Position numbers and translations under genes: made by a program. DNA of 64,000 nt from positions 4,662,501 to 4,726,500 of the forward strand of contig NZ_CP165727.1 of the NCBI RefSeq assembly GCF_041200175.1, in the 5' to 3' direction. The notes under the pieces are model-generated. The model did no database searches and was not told the origin of the DNA. It saw nothing but the letters and a program-made list of their open reading frames with translations. Positions 24,558-35,597 of the stretch are shown here, in pieces (the stretch's first letter is position 1; the number at the start of each line of letters is the position of its first letter). The DNA comes from Streptomyces sp. R33 (GTDB taxonomy: Bacteria; Actinomycetota; Actinomycetes; Streptomycetales; Streptomycetaceae).

Positions 24558-26036
24558 ATGGGTGCGGACCAGATCCGGCGATGGGAGTCAGGGGCGCTCG
24601 CGCACGCGGTGACCGATCCCTTCGGCCAGGGACCGCTGCCGTGGTTCCGGGGCAGCGAGCTCTACTTCGACGACACCGGGCAGGTCGTGCCCTGGTACGT
24701 GGACCCGGCCCTGGCCCCCGGCCAGAACCCGCGCGCCCGCAGCAACGGCGGCCCGCGCACCGCCGACGACGTGCACCGGCAGATCAAGGGCTTCGCCTCC
24801 ACCGGCGCCGTCGCCCCCGGCGAGGCCATCGACTTCCACATCACCGTGGACCCGCCCCAGCAGTTCTCCGTCGACGTCTACCGCATCGGCCACTACGGCG
24901 GCGACGGCGCCTCCAAGATCACCACCAGCCCCCGGCTCTCCGGCATCGTCCAGCCGGCCCCGCTCACCGCCGACCGCACCGTCTCCTGCCACCACTGGTG
25001 GCTCTCCTGGCGCCTCCAGGTCCCCGCCTACTGGAGCGTCGGCGCCTATGTCGCCGTCCTCACCACCGCCGACGGATACCGGTCCCACATCCCGTTCACC
25101 GTCCGCGACGACCACCCCGCGGACCTCCTCCTGCTGCTGCCCGACATCACCTGGCAGGCCTACAACCTCTACCCCGAGGACGGGCGGACCGGCGCGAGCC
25201 TCTACCACGCCTGGGACGACGAGGGCCGGCTGCTCGGCGAGCGGGACGCGGCCGTCACGGTCTCCTTCGACCGGCCCTACGCCGGCGCCGGACTGCCCCT
25301 GCACGTGGGCCACGCCTACGACTTCATCCGCTGGGCCGAGCGCTACGGCTACGACCTGGCCTACGCCGACACCCGCGATCTGCACGCCGGCCGCGTCGAC
25401 CCCACCCGCTACCGGGGCCTGGTCTTCCCCGGCCACGACGAGTACTGGTCGGCCCCCATGCGCCGCACCGTCGAGCGCGCCCGGGACCACGGCACCTCGC
25501 TCGTCTTCCTCTCCGCCAACACCATGTACTGGCAGGTCGAGCTGGGCCCCTCCCCTTCCGGGGTCGAGGACCGGCTGCTCACCTGCCGAAAACGCCGCGG
25601 CCCCGGCCGCCCCAGCCTCTGGCGCGAGATCGACCGCCCGGAGCAGCAGCTGCTCGGCATCCAGTACGCAGGGCGGGTCCCCGAGCCCGCGCCCCTGATC
25701 GTGCGCAATGCCACGCACTGGCTCTGGGACTCCACCGGCGCCGCCGAGAACGACGAGCTCCCCGGCCTGGTCGCCGGCGAGGCCGACCGGTACTTCCCGC
25801 GCACCCAGCTCCCCGAGCACGAGGACCGGATCCTGCTGGCGCACTCCCCGTACCTCGACAGCGAGGGCGCGAAGCGCCACCAGGAGACCTCCCTGTACCG
25901 GGCCCCGAGCGGTGCGCTGGTCTTCGCGTCCGGCACGTTCGCCTGGTCCCCGGCCCTCGACCGCCCCGGCCATGTCGACGAACGGATCCAGCGGGCCACC
26001 GCCAACCTCCTCGACCGGATCTGCAAGCGGGACTGA
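24558..26036 (+). CDS. N,N-dimethylformamidase beta-subunit-like protein
   Basis: 492 residues from ATG at 24558 with GGGAGGGGAG about 6-12 nt upstream. The chain matches the large-subunit-like domain family of N,N-dimethylformamidase: an Ig-like N-terminal region (EAIDFHITVDPPQQFSVDVY, RIGHYGGDGA) and a glutamine-amidotransferase-like part (YRGLVFPGHDEYWSAPMRRT, VFLSANTMYWQVEL). There is no signal peptide and no small alpha-subunit gene nearby, so amidase activity on DMF is not implied. It lies 80 bases before purC on the same strand. Confidence 0.85.
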   Translation: MGADQIRRWESGALAHAVTDPFGQGPLPWFRGSELYFDDTGQVVPWYVDPALAPGQNPRARSNGGPRTADDVHRQIKGFASTGAVAPGEAIDFHITVDPPQQFSVDVYRIGHYGGDGASKITTSPRLSGIVQPAPLTADRTVSCHHWWLSWRLQVPAYWSVGAYVAVLTTADGYRSHIPFTVRDDHPADLLLLLPDITWQAYNLYPEDGRTGASLYHAWDDEGRLLGERDAAVTVSFDRPYAGAGLPLHVGHAYDFIRWAERYGYDLAYADTRDLHAGRVDPTRYRGLVFPGHDEYWSAPMRRTVERARDHGTSLVFLSANTMYWQVELGPSPSGVEDRLLTCRKRRGPGRPSLWREIDRPEQQLLGIQYAGRVPEPAPLIVRNATHWLWDSTGAAENDELPGLVAGEADRYFPRTQLPEHEDRILLAHSPYLDSEGAKRHQETSLYRAPSGALVFASGTFAWSPALDRPGHVDERIQRATANLLDRICKRD

Positions 26037-26117
26037 CCGACCCGGACCCGTTGTCCCCGATCGCGGACCGGTACGGGAGAATGGGGCTGCGCTCGTACAG
26101 AACCACAGGGAGACCCC

Positions 26118-27020
26118 GTGTCCGGATTCGTCGAAAAGCCCGAGCCGGTTCAGGTGCCCGGCCTCGTCCACCTCCACACCGGCAAGGTGCGCGACCTCTA
26201 CCGCGACGGCGACGGCAACCTCGTCATGGTCGCCAGCGACCGGATGTCCGCGTACGACTGGGTGCTCCCCACCGAGATCCCGGACAAGGGCCGCGTCCTG
26301 ACCCAGCTCTCCCTGTGGTGGTTCGACCAGCTCGCGGACCTCGTCCCGAACCACGTGATCGGCACCGAGCTGCCCGAAGGCGCCCCGGCCGACTGGGCCG
26401 GGCGCACCCTGATCTGCAAGAGCCTCGAGATGGTCCCGGTCGAGTGCGTGGCCCGCGGCTACCTCACCGGCTCCGGCCTCGCCGAGTACGAGCAGACCCG
26501 TACGGTCTGCGGACTCGCCCTCCCCGAGGGGCTCGTGGACGGCTCCGAGCTGCCCGCCCCGATCTTCACCCCGGCCGCCAAGGCCGAGGTCGGCGAGCAC
26601 GACGAGAACGTCTCGTACGAGGAGGTCGCGCGCACCACCGGCGCCGAGACGGCCGCGCTGCTGCGCCAGACCACCCTCGCCGTGTACGGCCGGGCCCGGG
26701 ACATCGCCCGCGAGCGCGGGATCATCCTGGCCGACACCAAGTTCGAGTTCGGCTTCGACAAGGACGGCACCCTCGTCGCCGGCGACGAGGTGCTGACCCC
26801 GGACTCCTCCCGCTTCTGGCCGGCCGACCAGTGGGAGCCGGGCCGCACGCAGCCCTCGTACGACAAGCAGTTCGTCCGCAACTGGCTGTCCTCCCCGGCC
26901 TCCGGCTGGGACCGCAAGGGCGAACTCCCGCCGCCGGCCCTCCCGCAGGAGGTCGTCGAGCAGACCAGCGCCAAGTACATCGAGGCGTACGAGCGGCTCA
27001 CCGGCCTCACCTGGGCCTGA
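26118..27020 (+). CDS. purC: phosphoribosylaminoimidazole-succinocarboxamide synthase
   Basis: 300 residues from GTG at 26118, with AGGGAG about 6 nt upstream. Condenses CAIR with aspartate (SAICAR synthase) in purine synthesis. Recognisable are the N-terminal HTGKVRDLYRDGDGNLVMVA, SDRMSAYDWVLPTEIPDKG, the signature VECVARGYLTGSG and ILADTKFEFGFDKDG, then DEVLTPDSSRFWP. The length fits the long actinobacterial form. Two terminator hairpins follow. Confidence 0.97.
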   Translation: MSGFVEKPEPVQVPGLVHLHTGKVRDLYRDGDGNLVMVASDRMSAYDWVLPTEIPDKGRVLTQLSLWWFDQLADLVPNHVIGTELPEGAPADWAGRTLICKSLEMVPVECVARGYLTGSGLAEYEQTRTVCGLALPEGLVDGSELPAPIFTPAAKAEVGEHDENVSYEEVARTTGAETAALLRQTTLAVYGRARDIARERGIILADTKFEFGFDKDGTLVAGDEVLTPDSSRFWPADQWEPGRTQPSYDKQFVRNWLSSPASGWDRKGELPPPALPQEVVEQTSAKYIEAYERLTGLTWA

Positions 27021-27027
27021 GGCCGGA

Positions 27028-27059
27028 GGTTCCGGGCCCGGGACGCCGGGCCCGGAACC
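27028..27059 (+). terminator. 14-bp stem-loop after purC
   Basis: Perfect arms GGTTCCGGGCCCGG and CCGGGCCCGGAACC around the loop GACG, 7 bases after the purC stop. Confidence 0.75.
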
Positions 27060-27090
27060 CGGACCCGCACCTGCGCCCGGGCCTGGAACA

Positions 27091-27128
27091 CGAGGAAGCC
27101 CCCGGTCAGATGACCGGGGGCTTCCTCG
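27091..27128. terminator. 18-bp stem-loop, shared terminator of purC and tRNA-Gly
   Basis: Perfect 18-bp arms (CGAGGAAGCCCCCGGTCA and its complement) with only GA between them. It lies directly downstream of the minus-strand tRNA-Gly and also faces purC. Confidence 0.8.
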
Positions 27129-27129
27129 A

Positions 27130-27205
<76 letters not shown>

Positions 27206-27229
27206 AGGTGCGCCGTAACGCGAGACCTA

Positions 27230-27841
27230 CTATACCCAACCTCGCTCGCGTGCGAGACGCACTGCCGTGTGCCGGTTCTCGGCGCCGAGCTTCGAGGCCG
27301 CCGACGACAGGTAGTTCCGTACGGTCCCCTGCGACAGCGAGGCCCGCTCCGCGATCTCCGCGACCGGCGCCCCGTCCCCCGCGAGTTCGAGCACCTCGGC
27401 CTCGCGCGCGGTCAGCGGGGAGTCCCCCGCGCTGATCGCGTCGGCCGCCAACTCCGGGTCCACATAACGCCCTCCGGAGTGCACGGTCCGGATCAGCTCG
27501 GCCAGCCGCTGCGCCGACACCGTCTTCGGCGCGAAGGCCCGCACCCCTGCCGCGAGGGCCCGCTTCAGGTGCCCGGGACGCCCGTGGCTCGTCACGATCA
27601 TGGTCTTGCAGTCGGGGAGTTCGGCCCGCAGTGATGTGGCCACACTCACACCGTCCGCCCCCGGCATCTGCAGGTCGAGCACCGCCACGTCCGGCCGGTG
27701 GGCGCGCGCCATCGCCAGGGCCTCCGGCCCCGAGGCCGCCTCCGCGACGACCAGCAGATCGTCCTCCAGGGCCAGCAGTGCGGCGAGCGCGCCACGGATC
27801 AGGTGCTCGTCGTCGGCCAGCAGTACGCGTACGGGGCTCAC
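27230..27841 (-). CDS. NarL/LuxR-type response regulator
   Basis: 203 residues from GTG at 27841, which overlaps the kinase stop (GTGA), so the two are translationally coupled. The receiver has VRVLLADDEHLIRGALAALL, the phospho-acceptor Asp in DVAVLDLQMPGADG, and Lys in RAFAPKTVSA. The C-terminal LuxR-type helix-turn-helix is LTAREAEVLELAGDGAPVAE and RASLSQGTVRNYLSSAASKL. It is the output of the adjacent histidine kinase, of the DesK/DesR-like type; targets are unknown. Confidence 0.93.
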   Translation of the reverse strand: MSPVRVLLADDEHLIRGALAALLALEDDLLVVAEAASGPEALAMARAHRPDVAVLDLQMPGADGVSVATSLRAELPDCKTMIVTSHGRPGHLKRALAAGVRAFAPKTVSAQRLAELIRTVHSGGRYVDPELAADAISAGDSPLTAREAEVLELAGDGAPVAEIAERASLSQGTVRNYLSSAASKLGAENRHTAVRLARERGWV

Positions 27842-29067
27842 GCCCGCACCTCCAGTCCTCGCAGTTGTCCGTCCGGGATCCGGGCCCGCAGCCGGAAGCG
27901 GCCGCCGTCGACCGGGCCCGCCTCCAAGGTGCCGTCCAGCACCGCGAGCCGCTCCCGCAGCCCGGCGAGCCCGGAGCCCGGCGGTCCGGCCGGCGCCTCG
28001 GGGGCCCCGTCGTTCTCCACCACCAGCGTCAGGGCGCCCTCGTCGGGCGCCGTCAGCCGGATGACGCAGCTGCGGGCGTCCCCGTGCCGCAGGACGTTCG
28101 TGGTCGCCTCCCGGACCACCCAGCCCAGCGCCGACTGCACCTCGGGGCGCAGTGCACGCCCGGCCTCGATCTCGACGCGGCAGTCCATCCCGGCCGCGCT
28201 GAGCACCCCGCGGGCGCCCTCCAGCTCCGCCGTGAGATCCGCCTCGCGGTAGCCGCGTACGACGTCCCGTACCTCGCGCTGCGACTCCCGGGCGATGCGC
28301 TGGACCTCGATCATCTGGTCCACGGCCTCCGGACGTTCGCGGCGGGCCAGCTGGACCGCGAGCTCGCTCTTGAGCGCGATCACCGCCAGATTGCGGCCCA
28401 TGACGTCGTGCAGGTCGCGCCCGAAGCGCAGCCGCTCCTCGGCGACGGCCAGCTGCGCCTGGAGCTCCCGGGCGCGGTCCAGCTCGTGGACGGCGTTCAG
28501 CAGCCACCCGGAGAACCCGTAGGCCACGCTCATGAACAGGCCGGTCAGCAGCACCCCGATCGTGTACCCGAGGGCCTCGACCGCGCCCACGCCCATCGCC
28601 AGCACCGCCAGGCCCGCACCGAGGGCCCAGGCGGGGGCCATCAAGCACTTGTACCGGATCCGCCGCATGCAGAGCACCAGGGCTCCGGTGGTGAAGCTGG
28701 TCATGCCCAGGACGAGCGGCGTGGCCACGCCGATGATCCTCGGCATGACCAGGGTCAGCAGGGCCAGGCAGGCCGCGGCCGTCAGGGCCGCCACCGTCAC
28801 GGCGAGCCGCACCGGCTGCTCCCGCCGGCCCGCGATCCAGTCCAGCGCCCGTGAGGAGAGGAACCCGACCAGCACGGCGTGCACGCTCATCATCAGGAGC
28901 ACCGCCAGCGAGACCGGCAGCGCGGCCGTGTTGGCCGGGGAGGCCACCGAGGGCAGCCCGAACGACAGGACCTCGAGGGGCACGAAGAAGTGGAAGGACC
29001 AGCGGATGTACAGCTCGACCTTCCCCGCACTGCTGCGGTTCTTCCACCACCCGGTCAGCTTCGACAC
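27838..29067 (-). CDS. sensor histidine kinase (HisKA_3 type)
   Basis: 409 residues from GTG at 29067, supported by GGGGGA about 9 nt upstream; a further upstream ATG at 29175 lacks such a site. About six membrane segments fill residues 20-190. The dimerisation helix carries the phospho-acceptor His in FGRDLHDVMGRNLAVIALKS. The ATPase domain has the N-box VVREATTNVLRHGDA and a G-box GSGLAGLRERLAVLDG. The signal probably comes from the membrane. It forms an operon with the response regulator. Confidence 0.92.
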   Translation of the reverse strand: MSKLTGWWKNRSSAGKVELYIRWSFHFFVPLEVLSFGLPSVASPANTAALPVSLAVLLMMSVHAVLVGFLSSRALDWIAGRREQPVRLAVTVAALTAAACLALLTLVMPRIIGVATPLVLGMTSFTTGALVLCMRRIRYKCLMAPAWALGAGLAVLAMGVGAVEALGYTIGVLLTGLFMSVAYGFSGWLLNAVHELDRARELQAQLAVAEERLRFGRDLHDVMGRNLAVIALKSELAVQLARRERPEAVDQMIEVQRIARESQREVRDVVRGYREADLTAELEGARGVLSAAGMDCRVEIEAGRALRPEVQSALGWVVREATTNVLRHGDARSCVIRLTAPDEGALTLVVENDGAPEAPAGPPGSGLAGLRERLAVLDGTLEAGPVDGGRFRLRARIPDGQLRGLEVRA

Positions 29068-29212
29068 AGTCCCAGTCCCCCGATCACCCTCCGGCGGCCG
29101 CCGCCGTGCACGACTCCAGCCTCGCGGCGGCCCGCGGGCGGCAGCAGTGCGCGCCGTCATCTCCCCCGATGACATTTGTCAGCACAAGCCGATTGCATGC
29201 ACGGCATACGAC

Positions 29213-29241
29213 AAAGGCCCTGATCAATGATCAGGGCCTTT
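29213..29241 (-). terminator. stem-loop after the tRNA-Gly pair
   Basis: Near-perfect palindrome AAAGGCCCTGATCA / TGATCAGGGCCTTT, with a T-rich end on both strands. It lies between tRNA-Gly copy 2 and the kinase start. Confidence 0.7.
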
Positions 29242-29249
29242 GCACTCTG

Positions 29250-29322
<73 letters not shown>

Positions 29323-29401
29323 ATGCCTGCCACGACACGAATGCCGGGCGATGCGTGCATCACTCTACCCGATCCACCGGAGTGGTCGGTAAAGCGTGCA
29401 G

Positions 29402-29473
29402 AGCGGGTGACAGGGATCGCACACTGCGCCTTCCCCCTGGAAGGGGGATGTTCTGCTACTGAACTACACCCGC
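29402..29473 (-). tRNA. tRNA-Gly (UCC anticodon)
   Basis: 72 nt, acceptor GCGGGTG/CACCCGC, anticodon stem-loop CCCCCTTCCAGGGGG with TCC, T-arm with GTGCGATCC. CCA is not encoded. It is upstream of the other tRNA-Gly on the same strand, so a joint transcript is likely. Confidence 0.92.
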
Positions 29474-29624
29474 ACGACCTTCGAGGCTTTGACCTGCGGT
29501 CTCGCCCCTCGGCGTGATCCACACACTAGCGGATCGGAGGGGGTGGATGGCAAATCGGCCCCCTCCGCGCCCCGTTAGCGGGCCCCGGGAGGCCCCGCGG
29601 AGCCCCGGAAGGCCCCGGCCGGAC

Positions 29625-29942
29625 TCAGTGCGCCTCGTTGTACGCCGCGTAGACCCGCTTCGGGATCCGGCCGCGCGGCGGCACGTCGAGGTCGTTGGAC
29701 CGGGCCCAGGCGCGTACGACCGCCGGGTCCGGGGCCAGCGAGGTGTGCTTGTACGTCTTCCCGGAGCGGGCCTGGCGGCGGCCGGCGGCCACGAAGGGCG
29801 CGAGGCTCTTCCGCAGTTTCTTTGCGTTGGCCAGATTGAGGTCGATCTCGTACGACTTACCGTCCAGGCCGAACGTGACCGTTTCCGCCGCTTCTCCGCC
29901 GTCGATGTCGTCGGAGATCGTGACTACTACGCGCTGCGCCAC
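29625..29942 (-). CDS. lsrL: Lsr2-family nucleoid-associated protein (Lsr2-like, LsrL)
   Basis: 105 residues from GTG at 29942, with AAGGGA about 10 nt upstream. The N-terminal dimerisation domain (VAQRVVVTISDDIDGGEAAE, YEIDLNLANAKKLRKSLAPF) and the C-terminal AT-hook-like DNA-binding end (VRAWARSNDLDVPPRGRIPK) are both complete; RGR is the minor-groove motif. Lsr2 proteins silence AT-rich, often horizontally acquired DNA. Streptomyces carries two, and I recall the second, LsrL, lying just before purS as here. The assignment to LsrL rests on that position. Confidence 0.9.
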   Translation of the reverse strand: MAQRVVVTISDDIDGGEAAETVTFGLDGKSYEIDLNLANAKKLRKSLAPFVAAGRRQARSGKTYKHTSLAPDPAVVRAWARSNDLDVPPRGRIPKRVYAAYNEAH

Positions 29943-30294
29943 GGATATCGGTCCCTTCGCGCGACGCCACCTACGCGTTGGACGTGCGGTGATGTCGCCT
30001 GTGTGGATGTTTCGGAGCAATGCAACTTTCCGACCCGAGTCGAGAAGCGACAAATGCCGCCGACCCGGTGGAATCCTTTGTACCGCGATTCCCATTGCAT
30101 TGCGAAGCCCAGTTAATTGTCTCCGCGTGTCCTGCCGCAATCCCGGGCACGTGGTTTTCCGGTGGATTTTGCGAAGCGTTGGTGAAGCCGAAACGGGCGG
30201 ACGATCGCGGCCGAAGGATATCTACCCGCGTAGAAATTTCGGACGGGTACGCTGAGGGAACCGCCTTCGCACCAACCACCCATCGGGAGTGCCA
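29943..30294. other. 352-base divergent region between lsrL and purS
   Basis: No gene is visible. It contains locally AT-rich stretches (around 30104-30120, AGCCCAGTTAATTGT) that are unusual here and could bind Lsr2-type proteins. It also holds an inverted repeat at 30221-30234 and a possible purS -10 (TACGCT, 30248-30253). Confidence 0.6.
30221..30234. promoter_or_regulatory. inverted repeat TCTAC-CCGC-GTAGA upstream of purS
   Basis: Perfect 5-bp arms, 4-base spacer, 14 bases before the candidate -10 TACGCT at 30248. It could be an operator for the purSQL operon. Confidence 0.4.
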
Positions 30295-30540
30295 GTGGCA
30301 CGCGTCGTAGTCGACGTCATGCTCAAGCCGGAGATCCTCGACCCCCAGGGCCAGGCGGTGCAGCGTGCACTGCCGCGCCTGGGATTCGAGGGCATCGCCG
30401 ACGTCCGCCAGGGGAAGCGCTTCGAGCTCGAGGTGGAGGGACCGGTCGACCAGGCCGCCCTCGACCGCATCCACAAGATGGCCGAAACGTTCCTCGCCAA
30501 CACCGTCATCGAAGACTTCACCGTGAAGGTCGAGGCCTGA
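30295..30540 (+). CDS. purS: phosphoribosylformylglycinamidine synthase subunit PurS
   Basis: 81 residues from GTG at 30295; GGGAG at 30285-30289 supports this over the GTG at 30289, which overlaps it. The chain [20 protein letters not shown] and [19 protein letters not shown] is typical PurS. It bridges PurQ and PurL and channels ammonia in the FGAM synthase complex. First gene of the purSQL operon. Confidence 0.96.
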   Translation: MARVVVDVMLKPEILDPQGQAVQRALPRLGFEGIADVRQGKRFELEVEGPVDQAALDRIHKMAETFLANTVIEDFTVKVEA

Positions 30541-30542
30541 CG

Positions 30543-31219
30543 GTGACCACTCGCATCGGAGTCGTCACGTTCCCCGGAACGCTCGACGACCGTGACTCGC
30601 TGCGCGCCGTCCGCCTCGCGGGGGCCGAACCCGTCTCGCTGTGGCACCGCGACAAGGACCTGCACCAGGTCGACGCGGTCGTCCTCGCGGGCGGCTTCTC
30701 CTACGGGGACTACCTGCGCGCCGGAGCCATCTCCCGGTTCTCGCCGGTGATGGAGACCATCATCGAGCAGGCCAAGGGCGGCATGCCCGTCCTCGGCATC
30801 TGCAACGGCTTCCAGATCCTCACCGAGGCCCACCTGCTGCCGGGGGCGATGCTCCGGAACAACCACCTGCACTTCATCTGCCGCGACCAGAAGCTGCGGG
30901 TGGAGAACGCGGAGACCGCGTGGACCGGCGACTACGCCGCCGGCCAGGAGATCTCCGTACCGCTCAAGAACATGGACGGCCGGTACGTCGCCGACGAGCG
31001 CGTCCTCGACGAGCTCGAGGCCGAAGGCCGCGTGGCCTTCCGCTACGTCGACATGAACCCGAACGGGTCGCTCCGCGACATCGCCGGCATCACCAACGCC
31101 GCGGGCAACGTCGTCGGCCTCATGCCGCACCCCGAGCACGCGGTGGAGCCGCTGATCGGGACGGGCCGCACCGACGGCCTCCCGTTCTTCACGTCGGTCC
31201 TGAAGAAGCTGGTCTCCGC

Positions 31220-31223
<4 letters not shown>
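30543..31223 (+). CDS. purQ: phosphoribosylformylglycinamidine synthase subunit PurQ (glutaminase)
   Basis: 226 residues from GTG at 30543, 2 bases after the purS stop. Class I glutamine amidotransferase: nucleophile Cys in [11 protein letters not shown], catalytic His and Glu in MPHPEHAVE. The N-terminal [20 protein letters not shown] is typical of PurQ. Supplies ammonia to PurL. Its stop overlaps the purL start. Confidence 0.97.
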
Positions 31224-33469
<2,246 letters not shown>

Positions 33470-33504
33470 TCCCGCCCCGCACCGCACGGCGGTTGTAGCG
33501 ATTC

Positions 33505-33540
33505 CGTGCCCTCGCAGGCCTTCTGACCTGCGAGGGCACG
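33505..33540 (+). terminator. 14-bp stem-loop after purL
   Basis: Arms CGTGCCCTCGCAGG and CCTGCGAGGGCACG with an 8-base loop, followed by TTCG. It ends the purSQL operon. Confidence 0.8.
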
Positions 33541-33556
33541 TTCGCATACTGGCGCC

Positions 33557-34714
33557 GTGAACGAAATGGTCAAGATCCTGCCCGAGGCGGCCCTGCCCGA
33601 GGGCGGCGCCCGGCCCTGGACGGTCGAGGCGGCCCGGCGCTGGCGTGACGCACGCGTCCCCCTGCTCTTCGCACCCACCGTGGTGTGCTGGCTCCTGGTG
33701 CCGCTGGTCTTCTACGGGTTCTCCCTGGTCGGCTCCGACGATCCCGAGACCGCCGCGTCGTCCGGCACCGACTGGGTCGGCTACCACTCCGCGATCCTGT
33801 TCCTCGCGCTCCCCGCCTGGTACCGCTACCTGCCGGCCGCCACCGCCGTGTCCGCTCCCGTGATCGCCCTGGACATGGCGGGCCGCCTGTACGGCCCGGA
33901 CCACGTCACCGACGAAGGCCGCGCCGGATGCTGGCTGGTCATCGCCGTCTGCGCCTGGACGTTCACCGGGGCCGTGCTGCGCCTGCGCGCCCGGCGCCGG
34001 CAGCGCGCCCTGTTCCTCGAAGCGGCCGGTGACGCCCGCAGCCCGATTCCGGAGCACCTCCCGGACGGCCACCGCCACCGGGGCCGGTGGCCGATCCTCA
34101 TCGGCGGGCTGCTCACCCTCACCGGCGCGGCCTGCCTGGCCTGGGCCCTCGTGGCGGACCTGGGGGCGAGCGCGCAGGCCCCGTACAACGCCATCAACCA
34201 GCAGATGCTGTCCCTGCTGCTGCTCATCCCCGGGCCCCCGCTGCTCGGGCGCGGCCTCACGGCACGGCGCGCCGCCCGACGGCTGCACGACGGGCCGCAG
34301 CCGGTGCTGCGCGTCGGTGTCCGCGGCCGCGCCTCCGGGTACACCTGGCTGGTCGCGGACGCCCGGACGACCACGGCCCCGCCGCTGATCGGCTTCCGCA
34401 GCCGGTTCGGGGACACCCGCCGGTTCTGGTCCGGGGGCGGCCGGGTCCTGCTGGCCGGGCCGGAGGACCGGCTGCGCGCCGAGCACCACGACATCGACCA
34501 CACCCGTGAGCCCTACGAGGCGGTCCTGTACGGAGTGCCCTGCGAGGGAGCCGAGGTGCTCCTCGAGTACGCCGTCCACGCCGCCCCCCTCTCCGGCAGC
34601 AGCACGATCGCCTCCGAGCTCACCGCCGCCCCGCTGCTGCCGGTCCGCCTCCACCGCCTGAAGCCGTGGAAGCCGGCGGGCACTTCGTACTCCCTCCAGC
34701 GGCTGCGGCAGTGA
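33557..34714 (+). CDS. uncharacterised integral membrane protein
   Basis: 385 residues from GTG at 33557, the start codon lying 16 bases after the purL terminator. Membrane segments: LLFAPTVVCWLLVPLVFYGF, SAILFLALPAWYRYLPAATA, WLVIAVCAWTFTGAVLRL, LIGGLLTLTGAACLAWALVA and MLSLLLLIPGPPLLGRG. The C-terminal 130 residues are soluble (RVGVRGRASGYTWLVADART, VLLAGPEDRLRAEHHDID). No ribosome site is seen; CATACT lies six bases upstream. I do not recognise a family. Confidence 0.75.
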   Translation: MNEMVKILPEAALPEGGARPWTVEAARRWRDARVPLLFAPTVVCWLLVPLVFYGFSLVGSDDPETAASSGTDWVGYHSAILFLALPAWYRYLPAATAVSAPVIALDMAGRLYGPDHVTDEGRAGCWLVIAVCAWTFTGAVLRLRARRRQRALFLEAAGDARSPIPEHLPDGHRHRGRWPILIGGLLTLTGAACLAWALVADLGASAQAPYNAINQQMLSLLLLIPGPPLLGRGLTARRAARRLHDGPQPVLRVGVRGRASGYTWLVADARTTTAPPLIGFRSRFGDTRRFWSGGGRVLLAGPEDRLRAEHHDIDHTREPYEAVLYGVPCEGAEVLLEYAVHAAPLSGSSTIASELTAAPLLPVRLHRLKPWKPAGTSYSLQRLRQ

Positions 34715-34756
34715 CAGCAGCTGCGGCGGCGGCGACCGATCGGGCAGACTCCCCCC

Positions 34757-35539
34757 ATGGCACCCAAGATCCGCAGGTACGACGCCGCCAAGGTCCGTAC
34801 CGCCGTCACCGCGCAGTTCGGGCATGTGGCCGAGGCCGTAGGGGGGTTGGACGACGAGCAGCTCGCGCGGCCCAGCGGCCTCGGCGACTGGACCGTCGCC
34901 GACCTCGCCGCGCACATCGCGTGGATCGCGGACTCGCTCGCGAGCGGACTGGCCCGGCCCCCCGCCGCCGTACCGGAACTGACCGCCGTCGAATGGCCCT
35001 TCGCCACCGCCTCCCTCGCCGGGAAGATCGCCGAGGCGGCCAAGGAGACCCTCGGGGGCGCCCCGCTGGCCGAGCTGTACGAGCGGGCCGGCGTCCGCAT
35101 GGCCGAGGCGCTGGCGGCGAATCCCGGCAGCCGGGTGCTCGAGCTGTGGGTCGGGGACATGACCCTGGCCGACTTCCTGGTCACCCGGACCGTGGAACTG
35201 GTGGTCCACACCGACGACCTGGCCCGGGCCGCCGGGGTGGACATCCCGATCGAGCGGCAGGCGCTGGCCGCCTGCACCCGGCTGCTCGCCGACGCCCTCG
35301 CGCTCAAGGCCCCGGGCGCCTCGGTGGAGGTACGGATCCCGCCGTTCGCGGTGGTCCAGTGCATCGAGGGGCCCCGCCACACCCGCGGCACCCCGCCGAA
35401 CGTGGTCGAGACGGACCCGCTGACCTGGATCCGGCTGGCCACCGGGCGTACGGACTGGGCCGCGGCCGTCGAAGGCGCGCAGGTCAGGGCCAGCGGGGAG
35501 CGGGCCGATCTGGCGGCGCTGCTGCCGGTGATGCGCTGA
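34757..35539 (+). CDS. maleylpyruvate-isomerase-family mycothiol-dependent enzyme
   Basis: 260 residues from ATG at 34757. The N-terminal DinB/MDMPI four-helix domain shows RPSGLGDWTVADLAAHIAWI, with the metal-ligand His, and DFLVTRTVELVVHTDDLARA. The C-terminal part is the MDMPI C / sterol-carrier-like fold (DPLTWIRLATGRTDWAAAVE). These enzymes use mycothiol, the actinobacterial thiol; the substrate is unknown. CAGACT six bases before the ATG is the only upstream signal. Confidence 0.85.
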   Translation: MAPKIRRYDAAKVRTAVTAQFGHVAEAVGGLDDEQLARPSGLGDWTVADLAAHIAWIADSLASGLARPPAAVPELTAVEWPFATASLAGKIAEAAKETLGGAPLAELYERAGVRMAEALAANPGSRVLELWVGDMTLADFLVTRTVELVVHTDDLARAAGVDIPIERQALAACTRLLADALALKAPGASVEVRIPPFAVVQCIEGPRHTRGTPPNVVETDPLTWIRLATGRTDWAAAVEGAQVRASGERADLAALLPVMR

Positions 35540-35597
35540 GACGAACGCGCGCCGGGCCGACGGGGAACCGCCACGGCGCCGTTTCCGTCCCAGGGAC

